Part shown: positions 5,956 through 11,383 of the stretch, one piece after another
How positions within the stretch are numbered: the stretch's first letter is position 1
How the letters are laid out: each line of letters begins with the position of its first letter
Assembly: GCA_017939025.1 (NCBI GenBank)
Contig: JAGBAI010000010.1
Location: 1-12,685, forward strand
Source of the DNA: Oscillospiraceae bacterium
GTDB lineage: Bacteria > Bacillota_A > Clostridia > Oscillospirales > Oscillospiraceae
Length of the DNA stretch: 12,685 bases
Direction of reading: 5' to 3'
Notes under the pieces: model-generated
Told to the model about the DNA's origin: nothing
What the model saw: only the letters and a program-made list of their open reading frames with translations
The model's database searches: none
Made by a program: the position numbers and the translations under genes

Positions 5956-7044
5956 TTAGCGGTTTTCCCGGGAAGCCAGATACTGACGCACCATCAGCGC
6001 CACCCGGAACACGATGGCATGGTCGAACTGGCGCAGATCCAGGCCGGTGAGCTTGCGGATCTTTTCCAGACGGTAGACCAGGGTATTGCGGTGGACGAAC
6101 AGCTTCCGGGAGGTCTCGGAAACGTTCAGAGAGTTCTCAAAGAACTTGTTGATGGTGAACAGGGTCTCCTGATCCAGAGAGTCCAGAGAATTCTTCTTAA
6201 AGACCTCCCGCAGGAAGATCTCGCACAGGGTAGTGGGCAGCTGATAGATCAGACGGCCAATGCCCAGATTCTCATAGTGCATAATGCTCTTATCGGGATC
6301 AAACACGGTCCCCACCTCAATGGCAGTCTGAGCTTCCTTATAGGAATCTGCCAGCTCTCTCAGATGCTCTGCCAGGGTGCCAATGCCGATAATGGTCTTG
6401 ATCCGCAGCTCATTTTTCAGGGTCTCTTCGATGTTCACAGCGATCTTTTCCATATCCTCGGCTGCCACATTGCCGCTGATCTGTTTGATAACCGCGATAT
6501 CGGTCTCATTGATGGAGAGGACAAAGTCCTGCAGCTTGTCAGGGAACATACCGGAGAGCACATCCACGGTCGCCACATCGCTGTGGCCCACCTGCCGGAT
6601 CAGGAACACAGCCCGGGGGGCATCGGTAGCAAAGTGCAGCTCCTTTGCCCGGATATAAATATCACCGGGGAGAATATTGTCCATGATGATGTTTTTGACA
6701 AAGGTGCCCCGGTCATGCTTCTCTTCATAGAAAGTCTTGGAATCGTTCAAAGCAATATAAGCCACCTGGCAGAAGGACTTTGCCACTTCATCGTCGCCTG
6801 TGCAGAACACGGCATACTCAAAGAAATTGGAATTGCCCATAATGGCTTTAAAGCTCTTCTGGGCAAAGGTTACGATGGATTCGCCGGCGTTGCCCACCTT
6901 CAGTGCGGCATCAGCCCAGCGCTCACCCTGCATGGATATATCGGTACAGGAAACAACGCAGCCTTCCGTGTCGATGACGCCGAAGGTGCGGTCAGAAATT
7001 TCTCTTAATTGTACGATTACGCTCTGGAAAACACTGTTGGACAT
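5956..7044 (-). CDS. PucR/CdaR-family transcriptional regulator
   Basis: A 362-residue regulator of the family with a C-terminal PucR-type helix-turn-helix. The N-terminal part (about 1-130) is a probable sensor of PAS or diacid-recognition type (FGVIDTEGCVVSCTD at 21-35). The middle (about 135-250) fits the CdaR GGDEF-like domain, ending in ELADSYKEAQTAIEVG (230-245), without cyclase residues. The HTH lies at about 300-338 (NVSETSRKLFVHRNTLVYRLEKIRKLTGLDL). The start is supported by AGGAG about 9 bases upstream. It is monocistronic, with its own promoter at 7102-7130 and terminator at 5835-5862. No sugar-diacid, purine or amino-acid catabolic genes are adjacent, so the ligand and targets cannot be inferred. 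CdaR itself senses sugar diacids in E. coli, but this assignment should not be carried over. Confidence 0.88.
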   Translation of the reverse strand: MSNSVFQSVIVQLREISDRTFGVIDTEGCVVSCTDISMQGERWADAALKVGNAGESIVTFAQKSFKAIMGNSNFFEYAVFCTGDDEVAKSFCQVAYIALNDSKTFYEEKHDRGTFVKNIIMDNILPGDIYIRAKELHFATDAPRAVFLIRQVGHSDVATVDVLSGMFPDKLQDFVLSINETDIAVIKQISGNVAAEDMEKIAVNIEETLKNELRIKTIIGIGTLAEHLRELADSYKEAQTAIEVGTVFDPDKSIMHYENLGIGRLIYQLPTTLCEIFLREVFKKNSLDSLDQETLFTINKFFENSLNVSETSRKLFVHRNTLVYRLEKIRKLTGLDLRQFDHAIVFRVALMVRQYLASRENR

Positions 7045-7072
7045 CTTTCTGTCACTCCTTAGTATCTTGCAT

Positions 7073-7084
7073 AAATGCGCATTT
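7073..7084. promoter_or_regulatory. 12-bp palindrome in the leader of the PucR/CdaR-type gene (candidate operator)
   Basis: AAATGCGCATTT is a perfect palindrome about 11-22 bases after the predicted start site and 29 bases before the regulator's ATG. It is a reasonable position for autorepression. Only the symmetry is seen; binding is inference. Confidence 0.35.
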
Positions 7085-7101
7085 CACAAAATTGCATGTT
7101 T

Positions 7102-7130
7102 ATTATACACATCTTTTGCACACTTTGCAA
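7102..7130 (-). promoter_or_regulatory. Sigma-A promoter of the PucR/CdaR-type gene
   Basis: On the minus strand, TTGCAA (7125-7130), a 17-base spacer and a perfect TATAAT (7102-7107). The start site is expected near 7095, leaving a leader of about 50 bases. The sequence TTGCAAAG/GTGCAAAAG is repeated across the -35 and could be a binding site. Confidence 0.7.
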
Positions 7131-7209
7131 GTACCTTTTGACATTTTACTGCAAAATCTATTAGGTTTTTTAGTTACTATTCCAACACAACGACTTGTCT
7201 GACAGGATA

Positions 7210-7229
7210 GCCGGGCAAAATTCCCCGGC
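7210..7229. repeat. Weak GC hairpin downstream of rsuA
   Basis: GCCGGG (7210-7215) pairs with CCCGGC (7224-7229) over an 8-base loop, about 75 bases past the rsuA stop. No T-run follows on the minus strand, so it is at most a weak rsuA terminator. The rest of 7231-7304 is AT-rich and holds nothing else that I can support. Confidence 0.3.
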
Positions 7230-7304
7230 AAATTGCCATATTATATTATTATAATGTATATGAACAGCTCGCAGGGAGGCGAAACCCACATCGCCCCTAT
7301 GGCG

Positions 7305-8003
7305 TCAATTTTCCAGATTATGAATTTCTTCCCCGGTCAGCTCCCGCACCTGTCCCCGGGGCAGCTCTCCCAGAAGCAGACTTCCCTCCTGCCGCCGTTC
7401 CAGATACAGCACTGTCATATTCCGGGAGGCCATCATCCGGCGAACCTGGTGGTATTTTCCTTCACAAACGGTGATGAGACTTTCCCCTGCGGCCAAAGGC
7501 TCCAGTTTTGCCGGCAAGCAGACCGTTCCGTCCCGGAGGATCAGTCCCTTTTCAAAAGCCTCCACATCTTCCTGTGTTGCCGTACCCTCATGCTTTGCGT
7601 AATAGACCTTGGACACTTCCTTTTTGGGAGAGATCAGCCGGTGGAGCAGGTCGCCGTCATTGGTAAACAGCAGCAGGCCCTCTGTCGCTTTGTCCAGGCG
7701 TCCTACGGGCTTCAAGTCCAGATGCTTCATTTCCGGGGGCAGCAGTTCCATGACGGTTTTTTCCACCGGGTCCTCGGTAGCAGTCACATAGCCTGCGGGT
7801 TTATTCAGCATCAAGACAACCCGCCGCTTTCCGCCCAGAATTTCCCCATCCAGGGCAATGACCTGTTTCGCAGGATCAATCTTTTTTCCGTTGTCTTTTT
7901 CCACTTTTCCGTCTACCGTGACTCTGCCGGCTTTCAGCAGGAGCTTCACCTGGGAGCGGGTGCCTGCGCCGCTGTCGCACAGAAATTTGTCCAGTCGTTC
8001 CAT
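7305..8003 (-). CDS. rsuA: 16S rRNA pseudouridine(516) synthase RsuA
   Basis: A 232-residue RsuA-family pseudouridine synthase that isomerises a uridine in small-subunit rRNA (U516 in E. coli numbering). An S4 RNA-binding domain occupies about 1-60 (MERLDKFLCDSGAGTRSQVKLLLKAGRVTVDG), followed by LNKPAG (66-71) and the catalytic motif GRLDKATEGLLLFTNDG (101-117) with Asp104. The C-terminal GKYHQVRRM (182-190) is also family-typical. The start is ATG 8003 because the S4 domain begins there and GGAGGG lies 5-6 bases upstream; the frame stays open to 8285 but that extension is antisense to the neighbouring gene. Length equals the E. coli enzyme (231). RsuA and the related RluB/E/F are close, so the target site is probable, not proven. 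No clear promoter was found in the 64-bp gap upstream. Confidence 0.92.
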   Translation of the reverse strand: MERLDKFLCDSGAGTRSQVKLLLKAGRVTVDGKVEKDNGKKIDPAKQVIALDGEILGGKRRVVLMLNKPAGYVTATEDPVEKTVMELLPPEMKHLDLKPVGRLDKATEGLLLFTNDGDLLHRLISPKKEVSKVYYAKHEGTATQEDVEAFEKGLILRDGTVCLPAKLEPLAAGESLITVCEGKYHQVRRMMASRNMTVLYLERRQEGSLLLGELPRGQVRELTGEEIHNLEN

Positions 8004-8067
8004 AATTCCCTCCGTATATTTCCCTCCGGACGGGCATAGGCTGTAGCACCTGAAGGAGGGATCCATT

Positions 8068-8568
8068 ATGATGGTGATGACCGCAAAGGTCGATTTAAAA
8101 AAGATCATGCTCATTCTCACAGCCGTTGCCGCACTGATCCTGGCACTGATTTTGCTTATCGGTGAAGGCAACGCCAGCACCCAGACCGCCTCCCCGGCAC
8201 TGAGCAGCAACGATGGCCGGGTAAAATTCCTGACGGATCTGGGCTGGGAAGTAACCCCCTCACCCACAGAATCCGGCCGGGTCAAGATCCCTGCTGAGAA
8301 AAGCGAGGTCTTTGACCGTTACAACGCACTGCAAAAAAGCCAGGGCTATGACTTAAGCCAATATGCCGGAAAAAGCGTCATGCGTTATGTATACCAGATC
8401 AATAACTACCCCGGTGCCACGGAGCCTGTATACGCAACGCTGCTGGTTCACAAAAACCAAATCATCGGCGGTGATGTAACAGACACCTCTGCCAAGGGCC
8501 GCATCCACAGCTTCAAGACACCAGTAACCGCCCCCACCGAAAGCAGCACCGCCGTCACCACTCCATAA
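8068..8568 (+). CDS. Membrane-anchored DUF4830-type protein of unknown function
   Basis: A 166-residue protein with a single N-terminal transmembrane segment (about 12-32) and a predicted extracellular domain (about 48-140). Motifs RVKFLTDLGWEV (51-62), IPAEKSEVFDRYNALQKSQGYDLSQYAGKSVMRYVYQINNYPG (74-116) and VYATLLVHKNQIIGGDV (121-137) match my memory of DUF4830, a small Firmicutes domain of unknown role. A Thr/Ser/Pro-rich tail follows (150-166). The start is ATG 8068, 8 bases after AGGAGGG; Met2 or Met4 would also be possible. It is divergent from rsuA with only 64 bp between the starts, and no consensus promoter is visible there. No lipobox cysteine is present. No function is claimed. Confidence 0.8.
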   Translation: MMVMTAKVDLKKIMLILTAVAALILALILLIGEGNASTQTASPALSSNDGRVKFLTDLGWEVTPSPTESGRVKIPAEKSEVFDRYNALQKSQGYDLSQYAGKSVMRYVYQINNYPGATEPVYATLLVHKNQIIGGDVTDTSAKGRIHSFKTPVTAPTESSTAVTTP

Positions 8569-8604
8569 ATTGCAGTATGTCAAGCCGCTTAGGGAAATCT
8601 GATT

Positions 8605-8741
8605 GTAGTGGGCGGGGCAGTGCCCCGCCCACCCGTTAGCTATAATTGAGCGGTAGAATTCTGTAGAAAACGCAACGATTCCGGGAATACCGGCCATTCC
8701 GTAAGCGTAAAGTTGTGGGAGGGGCACTGCCCCTCCCCTAC
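8605..8741. repeat. REPIN-like element with two GTAG-headed hairpins
   Basis: The left unit is GTAG (8605-8608) running into a perfect 11-bp stem (8608-8618 with 8622-8632, loop AGT). The right unit is its inverse: a 9-bp stem (8717-8725 with 8729-8737, loop ACT) ending in CTAC (8738-8741). The core arms are GGGCGGGGC on the left and GGGAGGGGC on the right. The single difference is compensated on the opposite arm, so both stems stay fully paired. The 84-base spacer contains no open frame. The structure matches REP doublets; no RAYT transposase lies in the window. It sits in the 430-bp gap between the DUF4830 gene and ribU, after which only the ribU promoter and riboswitch are seen. Confidence 0.65.
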
Positions 8742-8801
8742 AGTGGCTTTGTTTTTAACTGCTCTGCAAATTTTAATTTATTATACCACAAAACACTTTT
8801 C

Positions 8802-8830
8802 TTGACAAGCATACTCCCCTGTGCTATTCT
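8802..8830 (+). promoter_or_regulatory. Sigma-A promoter of the ribU riboswitch transcript
   Basis: TTGACA (8802-8807), a 17-base spacer and TATTCT (8825-8830). Transcription should start near 8837, a dozen bases before the aptamer, as expected for an FMN riboswitch leader. Confidence 0.75.
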
Positions 8831-8848
8831 GTAAGGGAACTGAACAGT

Positions 8849-8956
8849 ATCTTCAGGGCGGGGTGCAAGTCCCCACCGGCGGTAGAGTCCGCGAGCGCGT
8901 TTGCGTTGACCCGGTTGGATTCCGGGACCGACAGTATAGTCTGGATGGAAGAAGAT
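8849..8956 (+). ncRNA. FMN riboswitch (RFN element)
   Basis: Contains the conserved RFN blocks in order: ATCTTCAGGGCGGGGTG, CCCCACCGGCGGTAG, GACCCGGTTGGATTCCGGGACCGACAGTATAGTCTGGATG and GAAGAAGAT. Helix P1 is 8849-8854 (ATCTTC) with 8951-8956 (GAAGAT). It binds flavin mononucleotide and, through the terminator at 8983-9019, should shut off ribU when FMN is plentiful. The 5' aptamer segment TCAGGGCG (8853-8860) is complementary to CGCCCTGA (8984-8991), the terminator's 5' arm, providing the antiterminator. Confidence 0.97.
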
Positions 8957-8982
8957 ATGCAGGCTCTTATTGTTTGTATTTT

Positions 8983-9019
8983 ACGCCCTGAGTGTTTGCT
9001 CAGGGCGTATTCTGTTTTT
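8983..9019 (+). terminator. Riboswitch-controlled intrinsic terminator before ribU
   Basis: A perfect 10-bp stem (8983-8992 with 8999-9008, loop TGTTTG) is followed by ATTCTGTTTTT. It is the expression platform of the FMN riboswitch, located 12 bases before the ribU start. Confidence 0.9.
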
Positions 9020-9030
9020 GGGGTGGTTTT

Positions 9031-9747
9031 ATGGATTGGAAGGTTCTTATGGACAATTTGGGCTTTGTGGCCGGCTGCATTGCCATCGTTGCGGCACTGG
9101 GTATCAGTGCAAAAATCGTGGAGGATCATCTGCCTGAAAAGCGGACAGTAACTCCCGCCCGGCGGGTCAGTATCATCGGCATCTGCGCCGCCATTGCAAC
9201 AGTGCTGCATATGCTGGATTTCCCCGTGCTGTTCCTAGCTCCCGAATTTTACAAGCTGGACTTTTCCGAGCTGCCTGTACTGCTTTGCGGCTTTTACTTA
9301 GGGCCCAGCGCTACTGTGGCCTGTGAGGGTGTAAAGATCCTGCTGAAGCTGCTGCTGAAAGGCACCTCCACCGCTTTTGTAGGTGACCTTGCCAATTTCG
9401 TGGTAGGCTGCTCCTTTGTCCTGCCTGCCACCATCTGGTATCACTGGCACAAGAGTAAGCACAGTGCCGTCATCGGCCTGATCCTGGGTACTGCCTCCAT
9501 GGCAATTTTCGGCAGTGCCTTCAATGCCATCTATTTGCTGCCTAAATTCTCTGAGCTGTACGGTCTGCCGCTGGAAACCATCGTGGCTATGGGCACCGCC
9601 ATCCGGGGCGGCGTCAGCAGCGTCACCACCTTTGTGATGCTGTGCGTGGCACCGCTGAATCTGTTCAAGGGCGCCATCGTCTCTGTGCTGACCATGCTGC
9701 TGTATAAGCGGGTGGCACGGCCCCTGTTTGGCATTCATCATAAGTAA
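9031..9747 (+). CDS. ribU: Riboflavin ECF transporter substrate-binding subunit RibU
   Basis: A 238-residue polytopic membrane protein, the S-component that captures riboflavin for import by the shared ECF energy module (encoded elsewhere). The RibU core spans about 43-220, with FPVLFLAPEFYKLDFSELPVLLCGFYLGPSATVACEGVKILLKLLLKG (64-111), AFVGDLANFVVGCSF (115-129) and GSAFNAIYLLPKF (161-173). An extra hydrophobic helix (about 8-28) precedes the usual six, followed by a charged linker. Riboflavin specificity is supported independently by the FMN riboswitch. The start is taken at ATG 9031 after GGGGTGG; ATG 9049, after GGAAGG, is a good alternative (232 residues). A GTG at 8992 lies inside the terminator and is rejected. 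It ends in a strong terminator, so it is monocistronic. Confidence 0.92.
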   Translation: MDWKVLMDNLGFVAGCIAIVAALGISAKIVEDHLPEKRTVTPARRVSIIGICAAIATVLHMLDFPVLFLAPEFYKLDFSELPVLLCGFYLGPSATVACEGVKILLKLLLKGTSTAFVGDLANFVVGCSFVLPATIWYHWHKSKHSAVIGLILGTASMAIFGSAFNAIYLLPKFSELYGLPLETIVAMGTAIRGGVSSVTTFVMLCVAPLNLFKGAIVSVLTMLLYKRVARPLFGIHHK

Positions 9748-9754
9748 CACTCCC

Positions 9755-9783
9755 GCAGGACACCCGCCGGTGTCCTGCTTTTT
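9755..9783 (+). terminator. Intrinsic terminator of ribU
   Basis: A 10-bp perfect stem (9755-9764 with 9769-9778), a 4-base loop and five T residues, starting 8 bases after the ribU stop codon. Confidence 0.9.
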
Positions 9784-9795
9784 ATCCAAAACAAT

Positions 9796-9809
9796 GTTGA
9801 CAAGTCAAC
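9796..9809. promoter_or_regulatory. MarR-type operator candidate 1, over the -35
   Basis: GTTGAC-AA-GTCAAC, a perfect 6-bp inverted repeat that extends to 9-bp arms with one mismatch. It contains the -35 hexamer TTGACA, so a bound dimer would block RNA polymerase. Confidence 0.55.
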
Positions 9810-9825
9810 GTTTTTGTGCTATACT
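9797..9825 (+). promoter_or_regulatory. Sigma-A promoter of the marR-degV operon
   Basis: TTGACA (9797-9802), a 17-base spacer and TATACT (9820-9825), with the start site expected near 9832. Operator-like palindromes lie over the -35 and at the start site. Confidence 0.8.
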
Positions 9826-9832
9826 CCCATTC

Positions 9833-9846
9833 GTTGACGAATCAAC
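9833..9846. promoter_or_regulatory. MarR-type operator candidate 2, at the transcription start
   Basis: GTTGACGAATCAAC matches candidate 1 at 12 of 14 positions and keeps GTTGA/TCAAC arms. Its centre lies 37 bp downstream of the first, between the start site and the ribosome site of the MarR gene. Confidence 0.55.
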
Positions 9847-9866
9847 ATCTTTTGGAGGTTCTCAAA

Positions 9867-10337
9867 ATGATCACAAAATACGAACAATTTTCTTCCTCCG
9901 TTGCATCCTTGAGCCGGGACATCCAGCACATTGAGCGGATGGAAATGTCAAAATTCGGTCTGAAGGGGCCCCATGCCCAATGCCTGCTGACCATGCTGCG
10001 GCATCCGGAGGGCATCACCTCCGCCCGGCTGTGCGAGCTGTGCGATAAGGACAAGGCCGCCATTTCCCGCACCGCTGCAGAACTGGAAGCGTCCAGAATG
10101 ATCCGCCGGGATCTAAGCGGCGGTTCCCGCTACCGGGCAAACCTCCTGCTGACGGAAGCTGGCCGCTCTGCCGCCCAGGCTATCAGCCGGCGGGCCCAGC
10201 TGGCTGTGGAAGCCGCCGGAGCCGGACTGAATGATGAACAGCGGACCGTTTTTTACCAGGTTCTGGACATCATTGCCGGAAATCTGCATACCATCTGCAA
10301 AAACGGATTGCAGGAAGAAAAAAAGGAGTTACTATGA
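9867..10337 (+). CDS. MarR-family transcriptional regulator
   Basis: A 156-residue winged-helix repressor of the MarR family. N-terminal dimerisation helix (about 1-30), HTH (about 50-80: ITSARLCELCDKDKAAISRTAAELEASRMIRR), wing (82-95: DLSGGSRYRANLLL) and C-terminal dimerisation helices (97-145). The start is ATG 9867 with GGAGG about 9 bases upstream; a longer frame from 9816 starts upstream of the promoter's -10 and is rejected. Its stop overlaps the start of the DegV gene (ATGA), so the two are translationally coupled. Two near-identical palindromes at its promoter strongly suggest autoregulation. The neighbour suggests, by inference only, a lipid-related effector; FabT of streptococci is a MarR-family precedent for fatty-acid control. 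Confidence 0.92.
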   Translation: MITKYEQFSSSVASLSRDIQHIERMEMSKFGLKGPHAQCLLTMLRHPEGITSARLCELCDKDKAAISRTAAELEASRMIRRDLSGGSRYRANLLLTEAGRSAAQAISRRAQLAVEAAGAGLNDEQRTVFYQVLDIIAGNLHTICKNGLQEEKKELL

Positions 10338-11185
10338 GTGTAAAAATCATCGTGGATTCCACCGCAGATATGACTCCCGCCGTAGCCGCACGGGTGGGCA
10401 TTGTTCCTCTGACCGTGCACTTTGGCGGAAAGGAGTATACCGCCGGTGTGGACATCGACAATCAGAAATTCTACGAAATGCTGGTAGAAAACGACACTTT
10501 ACCCACCACCAGCCAGCCCACCCCCTTCGCCTTTTCCCAGGAATTCCAAAAAGCAGTGGATGCAGGCTATGAAGTGATCTGCCTTACCTGCTCCGGCAAG
10601 CTTTCCGGCACCAACCAGAGTGCCAATATTGCCGCTGAGGACTTTGACGGCAAGGTCACCGTGGTAGACAGCAACACCATCGCCATCGGTCTGGGCATTC
10701 TGGCAGAGTATGCTTTAAACCTCGTTGACCGGGGTTTGGATGCCCGGCAGATCCTGGAGCAGCTGGAACAGCAGCGGAAAAAGGTACGTCTGCTGGCTCT
10801 GGTGGATACCCTGGAATACCTGAAAAAGGGCGGCCGTATTTCTCCTACCGTGGCCTTTGCCGGTGGACTGCTGAATATCAAGCCTGTCATTGCCGTCAGC
10901 GGCGGTGAGATCGTTATGCTGGGAAAGGCCCGGGGAAGCAAGCAGGGAAATCATTTACTGGTGCAGGAAATTGAAAACGCCGGCGGGGTGGACTTCAATT
11001 ATCCGCTGATGCTGGGCTATACCGGTCTCAGCGACACGCTGCTGCAAAAATATATCGCCGACAGCGAAGCGCTGTGGCAGGGACATACGGAAAACCTCCC
11101 CATCTCCCTGGTGGGCAGTGTAGTCGGCACCCACGCTGGCCCCGGTGCCGTGGCAGTGGCTTTTTTCGCAAAAGACGGGGAATAA
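10334..11185 (+). CDS. DegV-family fatty-acid-binding protein (FakB-like)
   Basis: A 283-residue DegV-fold protein. Family knowledge: DegV/FakB proteins hold a fatty acid for phosphorylation by the kinase FakA, giving acyl-phosphate for membrane lipid synthesis. Visible motifs: KIIVDSTADM near the N-terminus (4-13), TTSQPTP (58-64), the conserved carboxylate-binding segment, SGKLSGTNQSA (87-97), KKGGRIS (164-170), NIKPVI (181-186) and the GTHAGPGA loop (265-272). Length is normal. ATG 10334 overlaps the MarR stop by 4 bp and has AAGGAG just upstream. No fakA-like kinase gene is adjacent, so which FakA it serves, or whether it binds another lipid, is unknown. Confidence 0.92.
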   Translation: MSVKIIVDSTADMTPAVAARVGIVPLTVHFGGKEYTAGVDIDNQKFYEMLVENDTLPTTSQPTPFAFSQEFQKAVDAGYEVICLTCSGKLSGTNQSANIAAEDFDGKVTVVDSNTIAIGLGILAEYALNLVDRGLDARQILEQLEQQRKKVRLLALVDTLEYLKKGGRISPTVAFAGGLLNIKPVIAVSGGEIVMLGKARGSKQGNHLLVQEIENAGGVDFNYPLMLGYTGLSDTLLQKYIADSEALWQGHTENLPISLVGSVVGTHAGPGAVAVAFFAKDGE

Positions 11186-11210
11186 TACAATACGTTGTTT
11201 GTAACCGCTC

Positions 11211-11255
11211 TGCAAGCCGCATGTTACAGCGCCCCTGTCCGCATCTTGCATTTTT
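11211..11255 (+). terminator. Possible weak terminator after the DegV gene
   Basis: TGCAAG (11211-11216) pairs with CTTGCA (11245-11250) followed by five T residues, with ACAG/CTGT pairing inside the long loop. The stem is short and the loop long, so support is modest. It is the best candidate in the 198-bp gap before the CofE-like gene. Confidence 0.3.
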
Positions 11256-11294
11256 GCGAATTTTTCCCTTCATCATATTTTTACAAAAAAATTA

Positions 11295-11323
11295 TTGAAA
11301 AATGTGTTTTGTTGCGGTATAAC
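11295..11323 (+). promoter_or_regulatory. Sigma-A promoter of the CofE-like gene
   Basis: TTGAAA (11295-11300), a 17-base spacer and TATAAC (11318-11323), preceded by an A/T-rich tract (11271-11294) resembling an UP element. The start site is expected near 11330. Confidence 0.7.
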
Positions 11324-11346
11324 TATTATGTTGATTTGATTCTATT

Positions 11347-11366
11347 CCGCCCGGTATCCGGGACGG
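11347..11366 (+). promoter_or_regulatory. Leader hairpin just before the ribosome site of the CofE-like gene
   Basis: CCGCCCGG (11347-11354) pairs with CCGGG-A-CGG (11358-11366), 8 bp with one bulged A and a 3-base loop. It ends 7 bases before the GAGG ribosome site. It may protect the mRNA 5' end or leave the ribosome site exposed. Confidence 0.4.
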
Positions 11367-11383
11367 AGAAATGAGGTATCATT

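Noticed and set aside
5824..7008. A 394-codon open frame on the plus strand
   Set aside because: Complement of the PucR/CdaR-type gene, with no ribosome site or domain; its start lies in the terminator region.
8004..8285. N-terminal extension of rsuA upstream of 8003
   Set aside because: The extra residues are not part of the S4 domain and are antisense to the DUF4830 gene; a good ribosome site precedes ATG 8003.
8353..8727. A 124-codon open frame on the minus strand over the 3' end of the DUF4830 gene and the REPIN-like element
   Set aside because: It depends on the repeat hairpins for its length, is antisense to a better supported gene and shows no domain.
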